A stretch of DNA of 37,941 bases from a virus: the IMG/VR virus record IMGVR_UViG_3300032046_000089, positions 1-37,941 of that record; one strand, given 5' to 3'. This document shows, piece after piece, positions 25,527-32,155 of this stretch. Within the stretch, counting starts at the first letter, position 1. Each line of letters opens with the position of its first letter. A program made the position numbers and the translations under genes. The notes beneath the pieces were generated by a model that ran no database searches, was not told where the DNA came from, and worked only from the letters and a program-made list of their open reading frames with translations.

Positions 25527-28283
25527 TTATACTACAGCAGCGACCCCTCCGATGGAGAATCCCGTGATCTCCTTCTCCTTGATCTTTTTCCATAGCTTGT
25601 CATCCTTCACTCGTACCGTCATCAACCATGTTCCCTCGCTAACGGATTGGCCTCCTATTTCAAGATTGACCGGAGCAAGATAGGACTCAACTAATTCGAC
25701 GCCTATCTCACCAAAGACTTGGTGGAGCAATCCCATTTCAGTTTCCCTGTTGTACTTTGCCAAGAAGTTGTGCGCCGCTCTTTCGATTGCCTCACGATCA
25801 ATCGTATCGCCCTGTGCATCAACGGCATCGGGTTCGAGCACGATGCCCGTAACCAACTGCTTATCTTTATCCACCTTCGCAATCGGCATTCCAAAGCGGA
25901 TTGTTGAATTGAAGTCCATTTCTTTCTCCTCGTTCCTTTTGTGAACCGCTCTCTTATAAGAGGCTTCGAAATCCAAGATGACTTCTTTCTTCTCGATATC
26001 ATCGACCAAGTAGTCGCGCGTCATCTTCGCATTGGCCTGATTCGATATCGTCCAGTACTGATAGTGCTTCGGAACTTGAATTCGGATCGCTTCGGGCAAG
26101 GCGGAAACTCCGGCCGGAGGCATCCAGCCTTTGGCAACGGCTTCTTTGTCCAAAACGTAAGGTCTCAGTTCATCCGGTCTGGCAAACAGCCACCGCTCGC
26201 TCGACCCCTCCCCGTCATTGTCGCCTTCAGACGGAGGAAGAACTTCAGCGCTCATCTTCAATTGACGGAAGATGACGCGATAGTTCATGCTATCGCCTTG
26301 CACGAAGTATTCGTGGAACCATGGCTTCTGAGCGCCGAATTCTAAATCGCCACGATCCACGATCAAAAAGACTCCGGGGAAATTGCGCGTCCCTCCGACT
26401 GGGAGAGCTTCGCCTTCTTCCGGAACCTTTGTCACTCCTTCGACCTCGAGCCATTTCCAGGGAGCGGGATTCTTCTTCTCAGCCAAGATGGATGTTCTCG
26501 ATGGCTTCTCCACACCCATCTTGTCGCGTAAAGCCCACTCGCCCGTTCGCCAGTTGATCTTCGAGTAGTCGCCCATTTTCTCTTTGGCGGCTTGTCGGGC
26601 TTCTGCCAGATTTGTCACTGGCTCTTTGATAGCGTCCGCTATTGCTGTATTCAACGTCCAACCAAGCGCAAGATCTTCCGGCTTGAATCCGATCCGGAAA
26701 TCTGAATGAACACCTTTCCCGCGCCAGTGTTGATGGACAACGTAAGGATATTTTCGATCCTCGGGAGGAATTGTGAGATAGGGATCGTTTTTCTCGCTCA
26801 CCGCTTTGGTCACAGGCTGCTCGTTTTCGATCTCTGCCACAATCTCGGAATGCAAAACTGCTCCGCGCGATCCGGCTATTTTGTTCATCTTCAAGACGGC
26901 CTCTTCGGCCTCTTCCGAATCTCGAACGAACATGGAGGGTGATCGATTCAACCCCGGACTCGGAGACACCAACGATGCTTGGGGGAAGTCGAAGGTATCC
27001 AAAATCTGAGATCTCTCGACGAATGATTTTTCTCGAACGTCTATTTCAGTCCGAACCACATCGAGAACGCTCAGAACAAATCGATCCTCGTTCACTATCC
27101 CCTTCGTCACTTCCTCGCTTGAGAGATTCAAGATGTCGCTCCGCGCTTCGAGAACAGCGTCGAAAACAAAATCGGTAGCCGGATTCAAGGAAGCCAGTTG
27201 TTTGCATATCAGAGGGAAGCGTTCCGTCTCATCTTGCGCTTGATCATTCAATAATGTGACCACTCCGCATTTGCGAACCGCTTGCATCTTGAATCCGTCA
27301 TGCCTTTTTTGAACATGGGCCGGGAGATAAGGAGAAGACCGAAAGCCAGATTCCGCCTTCAGATCGGCGAGCGAAATCGATACTTGAACTTGTAAAGGAT
27401 AGTCGTTGTCCGGCCCTTCCTCGTCTTTCTTCATCGCGACTTCGTGAAGCCACTCGTGACCTTTCTTTTTATTGTCAGCGTGGAACTTCTCAATAGCCGC
27501 ATAATATTTCTTCAACGATCGAATCGCCATCCTGATTCGATCGTCGTATACGTGGCCACTGAGCTTTTCCTTTTCGAAAGCCTCATAAACCTCTTTGCCT
27601 GGTTTTTTTCCAGACCAGGGCGGAGCTACCTGTCGAAACCTCGGCATCGGATGTTCTTCCGTACCATGCTCGAATATGGTCCACTTTCCAAATTTTCCAA
27701 GGGCAGTTCTCCAGGTCGAAGAGTCGAACGAATCGAGAGCATCCATCCAGGGTAGAAATCTTTTCAATCGCTGACCAACACCCAAAGCGTGCATCTTGGT
27801 TGATGGATCATGCAGAAGTTTATCCAAGGCGTGGTCCATTCGTTTGATCTGCTTCTCCGCCCAACTATTTTCCATTCCTCCCCAGCAGAGCTTCTTATTC
27901 TTGTAGATCTTCTCGAGTCGATCATCCCAAGGAAACCACATATGATCAACAAACAATGGGTCGTGTCCCTTGTCGATCATGGCAGCATAATTCTTAAATG
28001 TGATCTCTCTTTTATGCGGATGATCCAGCGTCACATACTCGTCAATGAGTTTTTTATGACTGATTAGAAATTCCATGTAGCCTTCGAGTTGGCTGCTCCC
28101 CGGCTTTCCGACTTCCGTAAAACCTCCGGAATCGACCATGATGTCGGTTTTCTTTCCGGCCTTTACCAAAGCCTCCGGAAGGCCCCTTTTGCAGTAAGCG
28201 AAGGACATCAGAATCGAGGAGACTTTCTCCTCGAGCAGCATATCAACCCCTTCCTTGGTTCCGGCTGCAAAATACCACTTCAT
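25527..28283 (-). CDS. TGT/DpdA-like - ligase-like - LigD PE-like - XkdF protease fusion
   Basis: This 918-aa protein appears to hold four domains. Residues 1-265 look like a tRNA-guanine transglycosylase/DpdA barrel (DSGGF at 51-55, LGVG at 167-170, SFDSSTW at 185-191). Members of that family swap guanine for a 7-deazaguanine in tRNA or DNA. No CxC zinc motif is visible. Residues 295-490 resemble an ATP-dependent DNA ligase nucleotidyltransferase. They have KRHDGFKMQA (326-335) where KxDG is expected, then TERFPLI and DFVFDAVLEA (371-380). Residues 512-675 resemble the LigD phosphoesterase (VVHQHWRGKGVHSDFRI at 515-531). Residues 796-918 match XkdF-type serine prohead protease, with LHQVF and a C-terminal GFSIGGVA. 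The ATG at 28283 has AGGAA upstream. An internal ribosome site precedes residue 789. Domains 2 and 3 are pattern-based calls. Confidence 0.85.
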   Translation of the reverse strand: MKWYFAAGTKEGVDMLLEEKVSSILMSFAYCKRGLPEALVKAGKKTDIMVDSGGFTEVGKPGSSQLEGYMEFLISHKKLIDEYVTLDHPHKREITFKNYAAMIDKGHDPLFVDHMWFPWDDRLEKIYKNKKLCWGGMENSWAEKQIKRMDHALDKLLHDPSTKMHALGVGQRLKRFLPWMDALDSFDSSTWRTALGKFGKWTIFEHGTEEHPMPRFRQVAPPWSGKKPGKEVYEAFEKEKLSGHVYDDRIRMAIRSLKKYYAAIEKFHADNKKKGHEWLHEVAMKKDEEGPDNDYPLQVQVSISLADLKAESGFRSSPYLPAHVQKRHDGFKMQAVRKCGVVTLLNDQAQDETERFPLICKQLASLNPATDFVFDAVLEARSDILNLSSEEVTKGIVNEDRFVLSVLDVVRTEIDVREKSFVERSQILDTFDFPQASLVSPSPGLNRSPSMFVRDSEEAEEAVLKMNKIAGSRGAVLHSEIVAEIENEQPVTKAVSEKNDPYLTIPPEDRKYPYVVHQHWRGKGVHSDFRIGFKPEDLALGWTLNTAIADAIKEPVTNLAEARQAAKEKMGDYSKINWRTGEWALRDKMGVEKPSRTSILAEKKNPAPWKWLEVEGVTKVPEEGEALPVGGTRNFPGVFLIVDRGDLEFGAQKPWFHEYFVQGDSMNYRVIFRQLKMSAEVLPPSEGDNDGEGSSERWLFARPDELRPYVLDKEAVAKGWMPPAGVSALPEAIRIQVPKHYQYWTISNQANAKMTRDYLVDDIEKKEVILDFEASYKRAVHKRNEEKEMDFNSTIRFGMPIAKVDKDKQLVTGIVLEPDAVDAQGDTIDREAIERAAHNFLAKYNRETEMGLLHQVFGEIGVELVESYLAPVNLEIGGQSVSEGTWLMTVRVKDDKLWKKIKEKEITGFSIGGVAAVV
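25917..25931 (-). promoter_or_regulatory. Internal ribosome-binding site before XkdF protease domain
   Basis: Inside the fusion gene the minus strand reads GAGGAG, six bases, then ATG (25919-25917), at Met789, directly before the protease domain. Translation here would give a 130-aa product (25919 to 25527), the size of the protease domain alone. Glu/Lys codons (NEEKEM) could produce such a site by chance, so the call is tentative. Confidence 0.45.
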
Positions 28284-28298
28284 TGGAGGTTTCCTTTC

Positions 28299-28331
28299 TG
28301 CTCTACTCGTCCAAGCTTTTTTGCTCTACTC
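28299..28331. repeat. Direct repeat in leader of fusion gene
   Basis: TGCTCTACTC occurs at 28299-28308 and 28322-28331 on the plus strand (GAGTAGAGCA on the coding strand), 23 bases apart, in the 57-base gap between the QueD-like gene and the fusion gene. The spacing is about two helical turns. It may be a binding site or chance; no terminator-like hairpin with a T-run is visible here. Confidence 0.4.
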
Positions 28332-28340
28332 AACGAAGCG

Positions 28341-28694
28341 TTAACAAAAGCTGATTTTCATATCCTCAACTCTGGCGCCGTTTTCTCCGTCCTCCGAAAC
28401 CTCCACAGCAACGTAACGGTCCGTATAATTCAACCGAATCCAATTCATAAGATCTCGAGCCATCATTTCACACGATCTGCTTCCAAGATCGAATGGCCAT
28501 AGCTGAATATGCTGATCCAAGCGGTCTTTGAAACCCAAAAACTCGATGTCCCTATCATCGTGCTTTTGCTGGATGTAAACCTTCACATGGAACAAATGAC
28601 GATGAGGGTTCCTCAGATGAGCGTGCTTGAACATCGGAGCGTTCGCCCAACAATGTATTCCGGTGAACGTAGTCGTTATGATCGCAGTTACCAT
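28341..28694 (-). CDS. Diverged QueD-like T-fold protein
   Basis: This 117-aa protein looks like a second, diverged member of the 6-pyruvoyl-tetrahydropterin synthase/QueD T-fold family. His14 (TGIHCWANAP) and His31/His33 (RNPHRHLFHV) align with His14, His27 and His29 of the QueD at 29869-30234, so the zinc triad is kept. The catalytic Cys of QueD (LCRNLHGH) is replaced by Leu (HLRNPHRH). The C-terminal part, with SCEMMARDLMNW and VAVEVSEDG, aligns with SENLARFLAEDC and CAEVSVRETEG. I prefer the ATG at 28694, which has GAGG six bases upstream. A GTG at 28706 overlaps the FolE stop but has no ribosome site. It probably acts on a pterin or deazapurine intermediate; the substrate is unknown. Confidence 0.72.
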   Translation of the reverse strand: MVTAIITTTFTGIHCWANAPMFKHAHLRNPHRHLFHVKVYIQQKHDDRDIEFLGFKDRLDQHIQLWPFDLGSRSCEMMARDLMNWIRLNYTDRYVAVEVSEDGENGARVEDMKISFC

Positions 28695-28702
28695 TGGGTT
28701 CC

Positions 28703-29266
28703 TCACAATGAAAGCAGAGACATCAGTTCGGATCTGGCTTTGCTATCTTCCAAAAAAACGCCGATCAATTTATGTGTTCGCATCGTGGGGTTCGTTTGAC
28801 CAACGCCTCGCATCGACATATACATATGATGACCGTCGATATAGATAGCCACACCCTTCGGTTGAATCGCTTCTTGGATTCCGTTCGCAAGCTGATCCGT
28901 CAATCTCTCTTGGAGCTGCAATCTACGAGAGAAGACCTCCAACATACGAGCCAGTTTCGAGACGCCTATCACTCGATTCCGATCTGGAAGGTATGCGATC
29001 GTACAAGTGCCAAAGAAAGGAAGCATGTGGTGTTCACACATGCTCCAGTAATTCAACCCGCGCAGCATGACGATTTCATCACACCGATGCTCAAAGACCT
29101 TTGCGTAGTCTTCACAGGCTTGAGAGTAACCCGCGTAAATCTCAGACCACGAGCGAACGACTCGAGCGGGTGTCTCAAGCAAGCCTTCGCGATCGGGATC
29201 TTCGCCGATCAACTTCAACATCTGCCGAACCAAAGAACACGCTTCTTCGAATTTGTTTTCATCCAC
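28703..29266 (-). CDS. folE: GTP cyclohydrolase I (FolE)
   Basis: This 187-aa enzyme is GTP cyclohydrolase I. It makes 7,8-dihydroneopterin triphosphate from GTP, the first step of the queuosine/7-deazaguanine and folate routes. Family signatures are GEDPDREGLLETPARV (21-36), SMCEHHMLPF (75-84, zinc and active-site Cys77 and His80), VIGVSKLARML and QERLTDQLANGI. The third zinc ligand of the family (Cys181 in E. coli, in 'HxCMxxRG') is Tyr149 here (HHMYMSMRGV); the codon is TAT. I start it at the GTG at 29266, with AGGAG six bases upstream. It sits between QueE and the QueD-like gene. Activity without the Cys needs testing. Confidence 0.93.
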   Translation of the reverse strand: MDENKFEEACSLVRQMLKLIGEDPDREGLLETPARVVRSWSEIYAGYSQACEDYAKVFEHRCDEIVMLRGLNYWSMCEHHMLPFFGTCTIAYLPDRNRVIGVSKLARMLEVFSRRLQLQERLTDQLANGIQEAIQPKGVAIYIDGHHMYMSMRGVGQTNPTMRTHKLIGVFLEDSKARSELMSLLSL

Positions 29267-29275
29267 GACAATCTC

Positions 29276-29872
29276 CTACGCCAAATCGAATCGTTTGTGG
29301 CCTTGGAAACTGAGCCGCCAATTCCCCCTCATCGCCAGATTCAGACAGCGAACGGCGTTCTGCTTCAGATAGGGGCCATCAACCGGCTGAAGATATCGAT
29401 GAGAAAACAACCCAAAGTTCTCACAATCCTTGATGTCGAGGTCTGTCAATTCCGAGCAGACCGGAACTTTCAGCTCGTCGCCAGCGGTGGCTCGAACGTA
29501 AGAAAGGCCGGGAGGAAATTTCGGCGACACTGTGATCCAATCAATAAATTCGTCCAGCTCGAGTTCTCTCAATCCGTTCGTCTCAACGTGGACTTTGAAG
29601 CCGGAAGAAAGAAAATAGGACAAGTCACTGAGGTCGTGAATCGTCGGCTCTCCTCCAGTTAAGCAGACGGTATCGATCGTGGTCATCTCTGTTAACTGAA
29701 TCACTCGCCCATAGATTTCCTCGGCCGTCATCACTGCCTTTTCTCGATGATCGGTATCACACCAAGCGCAAGCCAGATTGCAACCGGCGAGACGAACGAA
29801 GCACATCGGCTTTCCTGCCCAATAGCCCTCGCCCTGCACGCTATTGAAAATTTCAACGATTGGATATTTCAT
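29276..29872 (-). CDS. queE: 7-carboxy-7-deazaguanine synthase (QueE)
   Basis: This 198-aa radical-SAM enzyme converts 6-carboxy-tetrahydropterin to 7-carboxy-7-deazaguanine. It has SVQGEG (11-16), the cluster motif CNLACAWC with Cys31, Cys35 and Cys38, GGEPT (73-77) for SAM binding, and VETNG in the next strand. Length is at the compact end of the family. The start ATG (29872) overlaps the QueD stop as ATGA; the stop TAG is the first part of the FolE ribosome site (TAGGAG). It is the key enzyme showing that the cassette makes a 7-deazaguanine, not a folate. Confidence 0.95.
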   Translation of the reverse strand: MKYPIVEIFNSVQGEGYWAGKPMCFVRLAGCNLACAWCDTDHREKAVMTAEEIYGRVIQLTEMTTIDTVCLTGGEPTIHDLSDLSYFLSSGFKVHVETNGLRELELDEFIDWITVSPKFPPGLSYVRATAGDELKVPVCSELTDLDIKDCENFGLFSHRYLQPVDGPYLKQNAVRCLNLAMRGNWRLSFQGHKRFDLA

Positions 29873-30234
29873 TCCGCATTCCTTGGCAGCACGTAAGTCA
29901 CCACCGATCCTTCGGTCTCTCGCACGCTGACTTCAGCACAATAAATATTTGGAAATCTCCTCATGCAATCTTCCGCAAGGAACCTAGCTAGGTTTTCGGA
30001 TGTCGGAGGAATGGAGGTGAATTCGGGGAAATCGTTCAAGCATTGATGATCATACTTGTTGGCAATTGACTTGATATCGCCAAAATCCGCGACCATTCCA
30101 TTTTCGTTCAAATCGACGGCCGATAGCTCGATGTGAACCTCGATGCTATGACCATGTAGATTCCGACACAGTCCCGGATGTTCGGGAAGGAAGTGTGCAA
30201 TCTCAATCACAATCCTCTTCACTAGCTTATACAT
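29869..30234 (-). CDS. queD: 6-carboxy-5,6,7,8-tetrahydropterin synthase (QueD)
   Basis: This 121-aa enzyme of the PTPS/QueD family converts dihydroneopterin triphosphate to 6-carboxytetrahydropterin. Zinc ligands His14, His27 and His29 lie in IEIAHFLPEHPG and RNLHGHS. The catalytic Cys23 is in LCRNLHGH. YDHQCLND and SENLARFLAE are the usual Asp-His and Glu motifs, and the C-terminus has VSVRETEGS. The ATG at 30234 has AGGAGG upstream. It is followed by QueE with a four-base overlap, so the pair is one translational unit. Length is normal. Confidence 0.95.
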   Translation of the reverse strand: MYKLVKRIVIEIAHFLPEHPGLCRNLHGHSIEVHIELSAVDLNENGMVADFGDIKSIANKYDHQCLNDFPEFTSIPPTSENLARFLAEDCMRRFPNIYCAEVSVRETEGSVVTYVLPRNAE

Positions 30235-30243
30235 TCTTGCCTC

Positions 30244-31143
30244 CTACGGTTCGAGATCTTTCTCCGAAACCTCAGAATAGCACTTCTCACGTTCATCCAT
30301 CTCGGATTCGTCCTCTGAATCCTCCTCGCTCTTCCTCACAGGTTTGCTGCTTTCGAACTTCGTCCAGTCCGGTTGAGAGACTCCGTTCTTTTCGAAGCTA
30401 GATGAGGCGTCGTCCAATCCGTCATCTGGCGGAGCCGGGTGTAGAATGCCTCGGCCGAAAAGGGTGTCCACAATCCTCGAGTGCAGATTGCTGATACCTT
30501 CCACCGTGAATCCGGGCTCGAGACCCTTGGCCGATCGCCGGTACATCAAATGTAAGGCCCAGTGAGCGCCCTTCAATTCCCGGGTGGTCATCTCTTCCGG
30601 GTTCGAGTCTGGAGCGAGCTTGTCGGCCTTCTGAAGCTGGCTGGGTGGCAGTCCAACGTCCTCGGCGATGTCCAGGAAGAAGGGTTTGGTATCGGAATCC
30701 ATTTTCGCAGGATGGAAGGTGATGACCTCCGGGCCTCGACGCTTCGCCTCTTCCAAGATCTTCCGGAGAAGCTGATGGAGAAAGCTCCCCGAGTACATGA
30801 AGGTCTCCGGGCTCTTTCTCCACGAAGCGAACCATGCGAGCACGATTCGGAAGTCGTCTCGCAGAACCTCGTCACTTACCTTTGATGGAACGTAGTTGGC
30901 TGCGTCCTTAATCTTCTCGATGTCGGATGTCTTCTCTTCCGGCTGAGAGAGTACCGTCAATGGAAGAACCCCAGATCCACCAGGAAGCGAGGCCGGATTC
31001 TTCAACCCACCTCCAGATAAAGAACCGGAGTCAATCGCTTGTTGAATGACCGCATGGGGTTGCTCCTCCTCGCCTGTCAGCGATTTTGTGACGCGAAGGT
31101 TGCGCTCTTCCGGAACAATCATCATTCTCTTTTTCTTACCCAT
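30244..31143 (-). CDS. Unknown protein before the 7-deazaguanine cassette
   Basis: This 299-aa protein starts at the ATG at 31143 (MGKKKRMMIVPEERNL) with AGGAG seven bases upstream. The frame extends to 31293, but only by reading back into the head morphogenesis gene. The first 80 residues are Ser/Gly/Pro-rich. Residues 90-230 are helical with VLAWFASWRKSPETFMYSG, LLRKILEEAKRRGPEVITF and THMYR-type basic segments (ALHLMYRRSAKGLEPGF). The last 50 residues are acidic (SEEDSEDESEMDEREK). No catalytic motif or family is recognised. It lies between head morphogenesis and QueD. Confidence 0.75.
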   Translation of the reverse strand: MGKKKRMMIVPEERNLRVTKSLTGEEEQPHAVIQQAIDSGSLSGGGLKNPASLPGGSGVLPLTVLSQPEEKTSDIEKIKDAANYVPSKVSDEVLRDDFRIVLAWFASWRKSPETFMYSGSFLHQLLRKILEEAKRRGPEVITFHPAKMDSDTKPFFLDIAEDVGLPPSQLQKADKLAPDSNPEEMTTRELKGAHWALHLMYRRSAKGLEPGFTVEGISNLHSRIVDTLFGRGILHPAPPDDGLDDASSSFEKNGVSQPDWTKFESSKPVRKSEEDSEDESEMDEREKCYSEVSEKDLEP

Positions 31144-31153
31144 GACTGCTCTC

Positions 31154-32155
31154 CTATTCTTCGGAATCTCGCAGAATCGAGGAAGAATCAATATCCACGT
31201 TGCATCGACAGTTGAAATGGAACGGAGGCAAGATGATTCCCTTGCTCGCCAATTCTTCCGAGTCCAACCCTTCCACATCGGACAAGCCGACAAACGGATG
31301 AGCCTCTTTCACTTCGTCTGGCGTATCGGCATCGAGTTCCTCATCCGCCATCTCGCCGGCCATTTCCACTGTAAATGATTTTCCGTTCATCTCGGAACAA
31401 ATCGGACAAGTGCGCTCATCGTCCGGATTGACAACCACGTAGTTGGTAACTTCCAATTCTTGAAGCGAACGAATCTGCCCTTGAGTTCTGGCTGTCGTAG
31501 AAGCCGAAGCAGCCAATCCTTCGAAGTAGCTTTCGACCGATCCGTTGTAGCCGCTCGGTGTTGAGATATACCCAAGCACGCGATCAATCTCCTCTCGGAG
31601 TTCTTTTCCGGCAAAAATCCGATCGCCTCCACCTTCTAGAATGACCGACTCGGCGACGTCGCGAATCTTCGAAGCGACTTCCTTCTGATACCCATCAACT
31701 TCGGAGATCCAGAAAAGCTGCTGGTTCTGAATCGCACGAACCGCCTGCCGATCGGCTTGATCGAAAACAGGCGAAAGAACGATTTTCTTCTTCGCCTTCT
31801 CAACCGGCTGTGCTCCCATTCGTTGAGCTTTCACCCAAAGAGACTCTCGACCAAGACGATAGATGCGCGCCATATCCTCGGTCAGTTGTCGGCGAACCTC
31901 AGAACTCCATTCGTCCATTATGTTCCGAACGGCTGAGGCAATTGCTTCGGGAGATTTTCCATCCCGAGCAAGACGGGCGGCTTTCTCCGCTGCCTCACGA
32001 CGGAGCACGTTCCATTTCGCGAGGAAGTATTGACGGAGCTTCGCCTCAATCCGCCTTGTCTGAGCAACAGCCGAGACGCTCGCCACTTTCGACAAAATCG
32101 AATCGAACGTGTGGAGGCGCAAAAACAGATCGTCGATTTTCTCGAGGGTGATCAC
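31154..32155 (-). CDS. Head morphogenesis protein (SPP1 gp7 / Mu gpF-like)
   Basis: This 333-aa protein is a minor head protein of the SPP1 gp7/Mu gpF group, thought to enter the prohead with the portal and to affect DNA packaging or ejection. The C-terminal signature is clear: NPDDERTCPICSEMNGKSF, then a spacer and LPPFHFNCRCNVDI, giving a Cys/His cluster. Upstream, ASTTARTQGQIRSLQEL is the usual helix. The N-terminal half is mostly helical. The start is the GTG at 32155, which overlaps the portal stop as GTGA. It ends 10 bases before the start of the 299-aa gene. Confidence 0.9.
   Translation of the reverse strand: MITLEKIDDLFLRLHTFDSILSKVASVSAVAQTRRIEAKLRQYFLAKWNVLRREAAEKAARLARDGKSPEAIASAVRNIMDEWSSEVRRQLTEDMARIYRLGRESLWVKAQRMGAQPVEKAKKKIVLSPVFDQADRQAVRAIQNQQLFWISEVDGYQKEVASKIRDVAESVILEGGGDRIFAGKELREEIDRVLGYISTPSGYNGSVESYFEGLAASASTTARTQGQIRSLQELEVTNYVVVNPDDERTCPICSEMNGKSFTVEMAGEMADEELDADTPDEVKEAHPFVGLSDVEGLDSEELASKGIILPPFHFNCRCNVDIDSSSILRDSEE

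Noticed and set aside
28284-28340. Terminator in the gap before the fusion gene
   Set aside because: AGCAAAAAAGCT and a T/A run are present, but no stem of useful length precedes a T-run on the minus strand.
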